NCBI GenBank assembly: GCA_046566065.1
Contig: JBKHXK010000001.1
Location: forward strand, 62,001-126,000
Reading direction: 5' to 3'
Origin: MB1-2 sp046566065
GTDB lineage: Bacteria > Actinomycetota > CADDZG01 > WHSQ01
DNA length: 64,000 nucleotides
In this document: positions 56,838 to 64,000 of the stretch, piece by piece
Position numbering within the stretch: position 1 is the first letter of the stretch
How the letters are laid out: each line of letters opens with the position of its first letter
Notes under the pieces: model-generated
Database searches by the model: none
What the model was told of the DNA's origin: nothing
Seen by the model: only the letters and a program-made list of their open reading frames with translations
Program-made: the position numbers and the translations under genes

Positions 56838-57673
56838 CCGTCTTCGTCGGCTACCAGAGCGTCGAAAACGGCGCGCCTCGGCACCCCGGCGGCTCGCGCC
56901 ACTTCCTGCATCGCGGCGCGTCGGTCCATCCCTTCATCCATGAGCTTGCGTGCATCGCGGGCGAGGCTCGGCGGATCCACCTCTCGATCCCTCTGTAAAC
57001 GACCACCGATCACGAGCACGATCTCGCCGCGCGGCGGATCCTTCTTCACCCCTTCGACCAACTCGTGAAGGGTGCCTCGGCGCACCTCCTCGTGCATCTT
57101 CGTGAGCTCACGCGCGAGGGCAGCCGGCCGCGGCCCCCACGCCGCGGCCAGGTCCGTAAGAGCTGCCTCCACCCGGTGGGGGGACTCGTAGATCACGAGC
57201 GTGCGCTCCTCGTCCCGTAAGGCCTCCAGCCGCCTCTGGCGATCGCCCTTCTTGCGCGGGAGGAAGCCTTCGAATACGAACCTCGACGGCGGGAGTCCCG
57301 AGAGCGCGAGAGCGCTGATGGCAGCGGTGGGGCCCGGAACCACCTCGACCGGCAGGTCCTCATCGGTGCACGCCTTGACCAGGCGGTACCCCGGATCGGA
57401 GAGGCCGGGCATCCCGGCGTCGGAGACGAGGGCGACCGTCGCACCTCGCCGGATCAATTGAAGGAGTTCGGGGGCTCGCCGTCGCTCGTTCGCTTCGTTG
57501 TATGTGACGAGCCGGGCTACCTGTACGCCGTGGTGGGTGAGCAACTTCCTGGTGCGGCGCGTGTCCTCGCACGCGACCACCTGGGCCTCCGCAAGTACGC
57601 GTAGCAGACGCAACGTGACGTCCTCCAGATTCCCGATGGGGGTCGCGCAGAGAACGAGCTTGCCGCGAGGCAT
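56834..57673 (-). CDS. rsmI: 16S rRNA 2'-O-methyltransferase RsmI
   Basis: A 279-residue SAM-dependent methyltransferase acting on C1402 of 16S rRNA. LVLCATPIGNLEDVTLRLLR, VACEDTRRTRKLLTHHG, VSDAGMPGLSDPGYRLVKAC and EGFLPRKKGDRQRRLEAL are diagnostic. ATG 57673 shares a base with the TGA of the upstream gene (TGATG). Confidence 0.96.
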   Translation of the reverse strand: MPRGKLVLCATPIGNLEDVTLRLLRVLAEAQVVACEDTRRTRKLLTHHGVQVARLVTYNEANERRRAPELLQLIRRGATVALVSDAGMPGLSDPGYRLVKACTDEDLPVEVVPGPTAAISALALSGLPPSRFVFEGFLPRKKGDRQRRLEALRDEERTLVIYESPHRVEAALTDLAAAWGPRPAALARELTKMHEEVRRGTLHELVEGVKKDPPRGEIVLVIGGRLQRDREVDPPSLARDARKLMDEGMDRRAAMQEVARAAGVPRRAVFDALVADEDG

Positions 57674-59211
57674 CAACCCGGCCGCCAGGGTTCGAACGCG
57701 TAACGGAGGACGGTCGCCAGGACGGCGCGCCACGAGACCTCATCGTCCTCGACCTTCGATCCACTCAGGAAGACGCGCGCCGCGTCGAGGGCACGCGAGT
57801 TGTTCGTGACGCCTACGTGATCGCTCATCGCCACCATGTTCACCTCTCCAGGCCGGCGCCAGTCCGAGTCCAGCCACACCGAGTCCGCCAAAGCCCACAC
57901 CGAGACTCGCGACACCTCCTTGTCTATGACCAACACGGGATCCAACTGCGTCGGTGAGGCCGGCGCGTCGATGTCGAAACCGGGGAGACCGACGGCCTGC
58001 AGTAGCGCGGCCGTTGACCGAGCGATATCGCCGGCCACCCGGCCCTCACCGTCTTGTCCCGGAGGTGGGACATCGAACGGTGGAGGCACCGGAGGAGGCC
58101 CGGCAAGCACCACGGAACGATCCGGCGCGGGGAGACCTCGCATGATCATGCGATCGAGGATCAACGCCGCCTGTGAGTGGCCGAGCAGCAAGACCGGCCG
58201 ATCCGAGGCTTCCACCTGGGATGCGACCGCGTCGGCGGCTTCGGAGAAATCGCGACGCGTATCCGAGGCGGAGTAACGCTCTGTCCCTTCTCTATAGGAG
58301 ACGACGCGCGTCGCTTCACGGGGGAAGCCGATATCCCTGGGGTCGAGGTCGGTCAGCGCTCCCGTATCGGAGGTCGAATCAACGCCACCCAGCAGCAGCA
58401 GCGATCCCGTCGCGTTCGCCACGCTCCGCGGCGAGGGATCTCGGATCACGCGGTCGTAGGTCACCGCGCCCGCGAGCAACAGAAGTCCCACGGCGGTCAC
58501 TGCGAAGGAGATCGTCCCTCCGCCCGGGTAGGTCTCGGCCCGACGGTGCTCCCGCCACCCGAGCAGGATCAGGACGTGCAGGGGGCCGAGGCAGGCGATC
58601 AACAGACCTGCCAGCAGAGGTGACACGCGGGCGAGCAGAGAGACCGCGGCCCCGGCCGTGCTCAACAGATAGGCGTAGGCGAGGAGGGCGGGCGTCTCGG
58701 GAACACCTTCTCCTCGAGGCACCCCGGCGCCGGCGTCGAGCGCCAACGCTCTGCGGATCATCCCCACGACGGCCAGCAGCCCGGCGATCGCTCCCAGCCA
58801 GATGAACGGCGCGTAGCGGAGGGCCACCCCCAGATACATAAGCACCGCCGCGGGGAGAAAGGCGAACAGCGCGATGCCTCCTAGACGCACCGCCCTAGCC
58901 CAGGGACCGGCCGCGGGGCCGCGTCTACCGTCCGCCAGCCACAGTGTGAAGCCGATGACCGCACCCCTGACGAGCAAACTCAGCAACAGGGCCGCCACGA
59001 ACGACGGCCAGGAGATGCTGAAGGCGAGTGCCTGCTTCAGGTCGAAGTACAGGCTCAAGGGGAACACCGCTCCCGCGGCCGCGCTCTCCGCCCCGCGCGG
59101 CATAGCACCCGCGGCGACCAGCGCCCCGAGGACCAGGCTCTCGACACCCATGGGGAGGACCGCGAGCGGTGTGCGCTTAAGTGCGCGCGACCCCGCCGCC
59201 AGCGTTCTCAT
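57673..59211 (-). CDS. Multi-pass membrane protein with alpha/beta-hydrolase-like domain
   Basis: A 512-residue protein. Residues 1-~255 have about seven membrane helices. The outer part (about 265-512) looks like an alpha/beta hydrolase: LLLGHSQAALILDRM contains a nucleophile elbow (Ser346 in GHSQA), followed by SVVLAGPPPVPPP and a C-terminal SDHVGVTNNSRAL with a candidate catalytic His. An acidic residue could come from LVIDKEVSRV. No known family name is certain. It overlaps rsmI by one base (TGATG) and starts divergently from the mannosyltransferase gene, so it may act at the cell surface. Confidence 0.7.
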   Translation of the reverse strand: MRTLAAGSRALKRTPLAVLPMGVESLVLGALVAAGAMPRGAESAAAGAVFPLSLYFDLKQALAFSISWPSFVAALLLSLLVRGAVIGFTLWLADGRRGPAAGPWARAVRLGGIALFAFLPAAVLMYLGVALRYAPFIWLGAIAGLLAVVGMIRRALALDAGAGVPRGEGVPETPALLAYAYLLSTAGAAVSLLARVSPLLAGLLIACLGPLHVLILLGWREHRRAETYPGGGTISFAVTAVGLLLLAGAVTYDRVIRDPSPRSVANATGSLLLLGGVDSTSDTGALTDLDPRDIGFPREATRVVSYREGTERYSASDTRRDFSEAADAVASQVEASDRPVLLLGHSQAALILDRMIMRGLPAPDRSVVLAGPPPVPPPFDVPPPGQDGEGRVAGDIARSTAALLQAVGLPGFDIDAPASPTQLDPVLVIDKEVSRVSVWALADSVWLDSDWRRPGEVNMVAMSDHVGVTNNSRALDAARVFLSGSKVEDDEVSWRAVLATVLRYAFEPWRPG

Positions 59212-59262
59212 CCCTTGCCCTCCTAGGTCGAGAAACGCCGAGACTAACTATGCTGCTTCGCC

Positions 59263-60792
59263 GTGGACGAGATCGAGGGCGCCGAAGAAGAATCCATCCC
59301 GGCGCGGTCTCAGACCTGGGGACGGCCGGACACCTGGGCGCTTACTTCGATCACCGCCCTTGCCGCACTTCTTCGCCTCTTCCGCCTGGACGATCCGAAG
59401 GTCCTGGTCTTCGACGAGACCTACTACGCGAAGGACGCTTGTTGGTACGTCGCGTCGTCGCCCAGTCTGTGCGGGGTGGACGTGGAAGCCACCCTGGTCC
59501 ACCCACCTTTGGGCAAGTGGCTCATCGCCCTCGGCATCCGACTGTTCGGATACGACACCTTCGGTTGGCGCATCGCTGCGGCGGTCGCAGGGATCCTCAC
59601 TATCGTCCTGATGTATCTCCTGGCGCGCCGGCTGCTGCGTTCGACCACCGGCGCGATCATCGCCAGCACTCTGCTCGCTATCGACTTCCTGCACTTCGTC
59701 GAGTCGAGGATCGCGATGCTGGACATCTTCGTGCCGATGTTCGGGCTGGCCGCCGTCCTTTTCCTCGTCTATGACCGCGATGCTCTGTTCGATGGCCGAC
59801 GATCGGATCAAGCCCTGCCCAAGCTCTTGAGTCGTCCCTGGAGGATCGCGGCCGGTGCGGCTGCCGGCTTCGCGGTCGCCTCGAAGTGGTCGGGGGGCTT
59901 CTTCATCCTGATGTTGCTGGTGCTTTCGATGGCCTGGGAGTGGCGCGCCGGTCGAGAGCGCGACGAAGAGGAGCCGACGACCTCCGGTCTACGCGGCGAG
60001 ATCGCATCTCTCGCGGTCTGGTTCGTGATCCTTCCCCTGGTTCTCTATTCCTTCACCTACCTCGGCCGCCTGCCCGGCCCCGACGACCAGTGTCCGGAGC
60101 GGGACGGGGTCTGGGTCAACCGGTTGTGGGAGCAGCAGAAGTGCATGCTCGGCTTCCACAAGAACCTGGAGAGCGACCACTCCTACCAGTCCCCCGCCTG
60201 GTCCTGGTTGCTGCTGAAGCGGCCGGTGTCCTACTACTTCGAGACCGATCCGAACGGCGACTACAAAGAGGTGTTCGCGGCCGGCAGCCCGTTCGTCTGG
60301 TGGGTCTCTCTGCTCGCGTTGATGTTCATCGGCTTCAGATGGCTGCGCCGGCGAGATCCGAGGGGGCCTGAAGGAGTCATCTTGGCGGGCTTCGTGTTCA
60401 CCTACGCGCCCTGGTTGATCGCCGAGTTCTTCTCGGACCGCAGCGCGGTCTTCCTCTTCTATCTACTGCCGACGATCCCGTTCATGTGTCTCGCCCTGGC
60501 CTTCGTCGGCTCGAGCATCGGTCGGTCGTGGGAAGCGAAGGCGGCGATCGGCATCTTCCTCGCCGCCGCTGTTGGCTTCTTCGTCTTCTACTACCCGCTT
60601 CTCGCCAAGGTTCCGATCCCACAGCAGGACTGGGACAGACGGATCTGGGTCTTCGACAACTGCGACAAACCTCCGGCAGACCCAACGACATCGATCGTTA
60701 CCGAGATCACGGGTAACAAGACCAACACGCGCACGACGTTCACCACCGGCTCGAACTCGGACCTCCCGCCGGAAGGGTGGTGCTGGATCTAG
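59263..60792 (+). CDS. Dolichyl-phosphate-mannose--protein mannosyltransferase (PMT)
   Basis: A 509-residue GT39/GT-C membrane enzyme (Rv1002c-like) that O-mannosylates secreted proteins from polyprenyl-phosphate mannose. The first extracytoplasmic loop has the catalytic D-E pair in KVLVFDETYYAKDACWYV, and VHPPLGKWLIALG and ASKWSGGFFILMLL are family blocks. Ten or so membrane helices are present. The C-terminus ends in a soluble tail (DLPPEGWCWI). GTG 59263 is the start. Targets may include the secreted proteases and lipoproteins in the window. Confidence 0.95.
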   Translation: MDEIEGAEEESIPARSQTWGRPDTWALTSITALAALLRLFRLDDPKVLVFDETYYAKDACWYVASSPSLCGVDVEATLVHPPLGKWLIALGIRLFGYDTFGWRIAAAVAGILTIVLMYLLARRLLRSTTGAIIASTLLAIDFLHFVESRIAMLDIFVPMFGLAAVLFLVYDRDALFDGRRSDQALPKLLSRPWRIAAGAAAGFAVASKWSGGFFILMLLVLSMAWEWRAGRERDEEEPTTSGLRGEIASLAVWFVILPLVLYSFTYLGRLPGPDDQCPERDGVWVNRLWEQQKCMLGFHKNLESDHSYQSPAWSWLLLKRPVSYYFETDPNGDYKEVFAAGSPFVWWVSLLALMFIGFRWLRRRDPRGPEGVILAGFVFTYAPWLIAEFFSDRSAVFLFYLLPTIPFMCLALAFVGSSIGRSWEAKAAIGIFLAAAVGFFVFYYPLLAKVPIPQQDWDRRIWVFDNCDKPPADPTTSIVTEITGNKTNTRTTFTTGSNSDLPPEGWCWI

Positions 60793-61220
60793 GAGCTCTG
60801 GATCTCCAGAAGCTCGACGTCGAAGATCAGGGTTGCGTTCGGCGGGATGACCGGTGGTCGCCCTTGGGGTCCGTAAGCGAGCTCGGGAGGGATGATCAGT
60901 TTCCGCTTCCCGCCAACCTTCATCCCCTGGATGCCCTCTTCCCAGCCCGCGATCACCATGCCCGAGCCGATCTGGAACGGATAGGTGCCCGAGTCGAACT
61001 CGGTGCCATCCTCCAAGGCGCCGCGGTACTTGACGCTGACGGTGTCGCCGCGGCCCGCGGTCTCTCCGTCCCCGCACTCGATCTCCTGATACTTGAGTCC
61101 CGAATCCGTGGTCACGGTTGCCTCCTCGCAGTCGCCGCCCGCTCCCGCGTCGGCGTCGCCGCAGGCACCGAGCAAGGAGACCAACACCATGGTCATAGCC
61201 AACCATTTAGATCTAGACAT
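60789..61220 (-). CDS. FKBP-type peptidyl-prolyl isomerase lipoprotein
   Basis: A 143-residue exported foldase. The signal peptide ends in lipobox VSLLGACGD and the FKBP domain follows: VSVKYRGALEDGTEFDSGTY, MVIAGWEEGIQGMKVGGKRK, IPPELAYGPQGRPPVIPPNA and LIFDVELLEI. The binding-pocket aromatic and aspartate residues are kept. It converges with the PMT gene, overlapping by 4 nt. Confidence 0.95.
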   Translation of the reverse strand: MSRSKWLAMTMVLVSLLGACGDADAGAGGDCEEATVTTDSGLKYQEIECGDGETAGRGDTVSVKYRGALEDGTEFDSGTYPFQIGSGMVIAGWEEGIQGMKVGGKRKLIIPPELAYGPQGRPPVIPPNATLIFDVELLEIQSS

Positions 61221-61335
61221 GCGGCGACCCTAGCCCAGCCGACCCGGCCCGCCGTTCTGAGTTGACGGATTCGTCTGGGCTTAACTCTCTGACATCAGAA
61301 CAGCCGTCGCTCGGCCCTTAGGATGGCCGCTCCGC

Positions 61336-61408
61336 GGGCCAGTAGCTCAGTTGGTAGAGCGCACCCCTCGCACGGGTGAGGTCAGGAGTTCGAATCTCCT
61401 CTGGTCCA
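61336..61408 (+). tRNA. tRNA-Ala (anticodon CGC)
   Basis: A 73-nt tRNA. The acceptor arms GGGCCAG/CTGGTCC contain the G3-U70 pair that identifies alanine tRNAs. The anticodon arm is CACCC-CTCGCAC-GGGTG with CGC at 34-36, and the T arm is AGGAG-TTCGAAT-CTCCT. Discriminator A; CCA not encoded. Confidence 0.95.
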
Positions 61409-61450
61409 CGTGAAAGGGCAGTCTAGGAGAGTGACGGCTTAGCCGATGCC

Positions 61451-62206
61451 CTAACTCTTGATCCCATGACCGTAGAGGACCTCGCCCTCCGCGGTGGTGA
61501 GCAGGAAGAGATCCTTCATCCCATCCGCCGTCAAGAAGTAGGAGTCCCCACCGGTGCCGTTGCTATACGCGATGTCTGCGAACCCGATCCCGGTTTCGCC
61601 GAGCTCGTAGGTGCACGAGTCGGTGGTTACCTGTTGCTCACCTACGCCGTAGTTGTACGCCAAGCTCTGTGAGCACTTGCCGCTACCGTTGAAAGTCATC
61701 ACGCCAGCGCCACTGAGCTTCTCGCCGAAGATCGTCCCTTCCATCGAGAACGTCCAACGTCCAACGAGCTCGCTGGCCGAGACCAGGCTTGCCCGCCTCA
61801 GCACCCCGTCCCCCGTGTTGCCTGGATCTGACGAAGTCATGCGGATGTCTTTCGGCCCGATGGCGATCGTGGCTGCACCCGCTTCACCGTCAAGGGCATA
61901 GTCGATGCTGCCCAACCCGTTCTTCGCGACCTCGTAGGTGCAGCGGTTCGAGGCGTGGTCGTAGCCGCCGTTGGCTCCCGAGTTCTCCATCAACGTGATG
62001 GTGCATCCCCCCTTGCCGTCGAACTTTGCAAGGCCGAGCTGAGCGTACTGATAGCGCACCAAACGACCTTCGAACGCCCACACCCAGGTTCCCTTGAGAG
62101 ATGCGGGCGAGAATGACATCGAGGGCGTCGATGCCCCGCCTGCGATGGACGGGATCGTGGCCCAGACGGCTACGGCGATAAGCCCGAAGATCAATCGTGT
62201 TCTCAC
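61451..62206 (-). CDS. Secreted protein with duplicated domain, unknown function
   Basis: A 251-residue exported protein. After the signal peptide (about 1-25) two similar units of ~90 residues follow: LKGTWVWAFEGRLVRYQYAQ ... KGGCTITL ... RCTYEVAKNGLGSIDYA, and LVGRWTFSMEGTIFGEKLSG ... SGKCSQSL ... SCTYELGETGIGFADIA. Each has a cysteine pair that could form a disulfide. The pattern suggests a lipocalin-like or beta-barrel repeat. GTG 62206 fits the signal peptide and has AGGAACGGGG upstream. Function unknown. Confidence 0.8.
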   Translation of the reverse strand: MRTRLIFGLIAVAVWATIPSIAGGASTPSMSFSPASLKGTWVWAFEGRLVRYQYAQLGLAKFDGKGGCTITLMENSGANGGYDHASNRCTYEVAKNGLGSIDYALDGEAGAATIAIGPKDIRMTSSDPGNTGDGVLRRASLVSASELVGRWTFSMEGTIFGEKLSGAGVMTFNGSGKCSQSLAYNYGVGEQQVTTDSCTYELGETGIGFADIAYSNGTGGDSYFLTADGMKDLFLLTTAEGEVLYGHGIKS

Positions 62207-62385
62207 ATCGACCCCGTTCCTGAGTGGGTGCCCGGCCTGCAATATTTCGACGTCGGAGTCCCGATTCCTAGTGGACGACCACACCACTCCGTGTCTCCTG
62301 TCAGACGGCGTAGCCGGATCGAAACTGACCTACGGGCGACGATGCGAGGGCGGACCCGGCACTTTCTCCAGTTGGCGCAAAGAGC

Positions 62386-62419
62386 AGGGAGCGGCCCTCC
62401 CGAAAGAGAGCCGCTCCCT
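62386..62419 (-). terminator. Likely terminator after second twin-cupredoxin gene
   Basis: Perfect 10-bp arms (AGGGAGCGGC/GCCGCTCCCT) with an inner CTC/GAG stem and a CCGAAA loop. On the minus strand it is followed by GCTCTTTGCG, a short U-run. It lies about 30 nt after the cupredoxin stop, the same arrangement as at 35133-35168 after the paralogue. Confidence 0.75.
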
Positions 62420-62448
62420 GGATGGTGCGGATCAAACAGCGTCCAGCC

Positions 62449-63687
62449 TTACCTCACCCTGATCCGGCCCCCCATGCCCGGTCCGTGGATAAGACAGAAG
62501 AACTTCCAGCCCTTACGGGTCGAGGGTTTCGCAAACTTCACGTCGTAAGGAGCCGTCGACAGCTGGAGCCCGCCGCGCACGCCGGAGTTCTCGAAGTCGG
62601 TGGCGCCCTTGAACACGCCGTCGCCGCTCACGTTCCACAGTGGGGAGGGGATGTCGACCTCGAATTTCGAGAAGTCACCACCGCAGGGTGGACCTGCAGC
62701 CCCGAGTGGTTCATCCGGACCTGCGCCCGAGTCCGTGTCGGGATCACACCAAGGTGAGAACATCTCTTGCCCCCGCTCGAGGCCCTCCGATGTTGGCATC
62801 GTTGCGGTGTGGGCCTCGTAGATCAATTCGTTGAACTGGAACCTCACTGTCGCACCCTTGGGGACGCTGGTGACACGTGGGTACATGGCGTTGAGGGCGA
62901 CGCGGTGGTTGTCCACGCCGACGTAGACGTCGTAGACCTTCTGACCTGTAGACGTGCGGTGGCTGCTCTGCTTGTTGATCAGCTTCGCATCCTGGGCTTG
63001 AGCCCACTCGAGGTCGGCGGCAAGGTTTGCGGTCCGGGCCGCGTCGATATCCGCCTGCGTCGAAGCTGCGGTGTCATTCCCGACCACAGTGACCTTCATG
63101 AACATGTGCGGGTGGATCAAGCAGAGCACCCAGAACACATCGCCCGGGTTGGCATCGATCTCCACCGAGAATAGGGCGGGTTCGCTCTGAGGGATCCCTG
63201 AGTTGAGTAGCGATCCGTCGTAGGAGCACGGATTGTCGGGCGCGCCGCAGGTGGGATCCGTCGGGAACTGCACGGCGTTGTTGAACTTGACCGACGGCTT
63301 CTCAGCTGCTCCGCCATCTAGCGCCGTGTCATCCGGATCGGGAACGACCAACGAGAAAGGATTCGTAGTACCGGGGGTGTTCGTCTGGATCCAGTGGAAC
63401 AGGTCGGTCCCCGTCGGCAGGAAGGTCGCCGTATGGAACCCCTGGAAGTCGAAGGTGAGCGTGTCGCCTTTGTGAACCCTGAGGTTAGGGGCCTGGAAAC
63501 GCATGGACTCGCCACTGCGACACCCTTGACCCGTTTCCTGGTTGCAGTTCGGACCAACGCCGAAGTGCCCGCCGACCTGCACCGTCAAGGATCCGCCATG
63601 GTTGGCCGTGGCCACCGGCGACACCGCCACGGTCGCGACCAGCGCTAGGCAACTGAGGATCGCATACCTTTTCAGCGATCTCCTCAT
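62449..63687 (-). CDS. Secreted twin-cupredoxin-domain protein (two copper sites)
   Basis: A 412-residue exported protein with a signal peptide (about 1-29). Domain 1 (about 30-200) has His85 in GFHTATFLP and Cys189, His192, Met195 in LCLIHPHMFMKV. Domain 2 (about 245-412) has His293 in EAHTATMPTS and Cys398, His401, Met405 in FCLIHGPGMGGRI. Both thus carry a full type-1 copper ligand set. A ~45-residue linker holds the domains apart. It is a paralogue of the protein at 35231-36433, which lost site 1. AAGGAGGTGG precedes ATG 63687. It may be an electron carrier or copper store at the surface. Confidence 0.87.
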   Translation of the reverse strand: MRRSLKRYAILSCLALVATVAVSPVATANHGGSLTVQVGGHFGVGPNCNQETGQGCRSGESMRFQAPNLRVHKGDTLTFDFQGFHTATFLPTGTDLFHWIQTNTPGTTNPFSLVVPDPDDTALDGGAAEKPSVKFNNAVQFPTDPTCGAPDNPCSYDGSLLNSGIPQSEPALFSVEIDANPGDVFWVLCLIHPHMFMKVTVVGNDTAASTQADIDAARTANLAADLEWAQAQDAKLINKQSSHRTSTGQKVYDVYVGVDNHRVALNAMYPRVTSVPKGATVRFQFNELIYEAHTATMPTSEGLERGQEMFSPWCDPDTDSGAGPDEPLGAAGPPCGGDFSKFEVDIPSPLWNVSGDGVFKGATDFENSGVRGGLQLSTAPYDVKFAKPSTRKGWKFFCLIHGPGMGGRIRVR

Positions 63688-63783
63688 CAGACCCCACCTC
63701 CTTCAACACAGGCCACGAAGGCCTTCTTGCCTGCCACGACGATCAACCTATGGGGGGCGAGACATGGCGTCTAGGTACTTTTC

Positions 63784-63799
63784 CGGGCATACGTGCCCG
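63784..63799. terminator. Short hairpin after right-edge gene
   Basis: CGGGCA-TACG-TGCCCG forms a 6-bp stem with a tetraloop, 50 nt downstream of the stop of the right-edge minus-strand gene. On the minus strand it has only GGAAAAG after it, so terminator activity is doubtful; on the plus strand TTTCCTC follows. Confidence 0.3.
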
Positions 63800-63848
63800 T
63801 TTCCTCAGAGCGCGCCGGCAGAGGGCGTCGGCGCGAGACGCCGGGCGG

Positions 63849-64000
63849 TTACTCGGGGGGTGGGTACTCGCTGAGGCCGCTCTCGGGGGCCGTATCGGTC
63901 GCGGTGGCCGAAGCGGGATCGGCTCGGTCCCCGTCCAACGTGGCTTTCAGGTTCCAGGTGAACCGCCCCGGGAAGTCGGGGATCTCCGGCTGGGTGAGCC
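63849..64000 (-). CDS. C-terminal end of a protein cut by the window edge
   Basis: The minus-strand frame ending in TAA at 63849 is open to the window edge and encodes about 50 residues: a segment like PEIPDFPGRFTWNLKATLDG followed by an Ala/Thr/Asp/Pro-rich tail ending in SEYPPPE. Codon third positions are GC-rich as in the neighbours. One other minus frame is also open over this stretch, but this one has the more protein-like composition. No family assigned. Confidence 0.5.
   Translation of the reverse strand, partial: LTQPEIPDFPGRFTWNLKATLDGDRADPASATATDTAPESGLSEYPPPE

Noticed and set aside
62360..62400. A second c-di-GMP riboswitch (CGCAAAG seen near 62376)
   Set aside because: No flanking GNRA-capped stem or GAC before the CAAAG; it lies in a terminator region after the cupredoxin gene.

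Overview
The window is a high-GC chromosomal segment of an actinobacterium, probably an uncultured or deep-branching one. The strongest evidence is gene order. From about 36.5 to 60.8 kb the genes ppx/gppA, DUF501, ftsB/divIC, eno, mazG, mfd, pth, rplY (CTC type), prs, glmU, tRNA-Gln, ispE, ksgA, tatD, metG, rsmI and a protein O-mannosyltransferase follow the order I recall for Mycobacterium tuberculosis Rv1002c-Rv1026. Two proteins of F420-type families, the MSMEG_4193/DUF3090/SCO1664 gene set and an Rv1264-like cyclase point the same way. rpfB is absent from its usual place beside tatD and ksgA.

Layout. 0-2.3 kb (+): acyl-CoA desaturase (cut by the window edge), a TetR regulator and a class III nucleotide cyclase. 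2.3-11.9 kb: a ferric-reductase-like flavocytochrome, a VOC protein, a GerMN/Gmad2 lipoprotein, an HD-GYP response regulator with a probable frameshift at its 5' end, a large hybrid histidine kinase, a subtilase with a GVSWK-repeat tail and a trypsin-like protease. 11.9-19.6 kb (-): a sugar ABC transporter operon (pfkB-like kinase, ATPase, binding protein, two permeases) that continues by stop/start overlaps into a beta-helix/membrane fusion protein and a PPOX-fold protein. 19.6-31.3 kb: zinc metallopeptidase, fatty acid hydroxylase, a small secreted protein behind a class I cyclic-di-GMP riboswitch, a PAS protein, malQ, CGNR protein, RecQ-type helicase, thioesterase, split TauE/SafE exporter, LemA pair, HNH nuclease and tRNA-Leu. 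31.3-36.4 kb (-): acyl/acetyl-CoA synthetase, MSMEG_4193-type phosphatase, DUF3090 and SCO1664, all coupled, then a twin-cupredoxin protein. 36.5-61.2 kb: the conserved housekeeping block. 61.3-64 kb: tRNA-Ala, a duplicated-domain secreted protein, a second twin-cupredoxin protein and the end of one more gene.

How the parts relate. Three secreted proteases, two secreted copper-type proteins, several lipoproteins and two foldases (SurA/PrsA-like, FKBP) indicate heavy investment in the cell surface. Cyclic-di-GMP signalling is represented by an HD-GYP phosphodiesterase and a riboswitch in front of a secreted low-complexity protein. The feature most likely to be undescribed is the beta-helix protein of the sugar-transport operon: its membrane part contains two copies of a unit of the form Q-x-x-H-x-x-E-H ... 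H-F-x-x-N. The riboswitch-controlled secreted protein is the next most interesting. No rRNA, CRISPR array, prophage or insertion sequence was seen.
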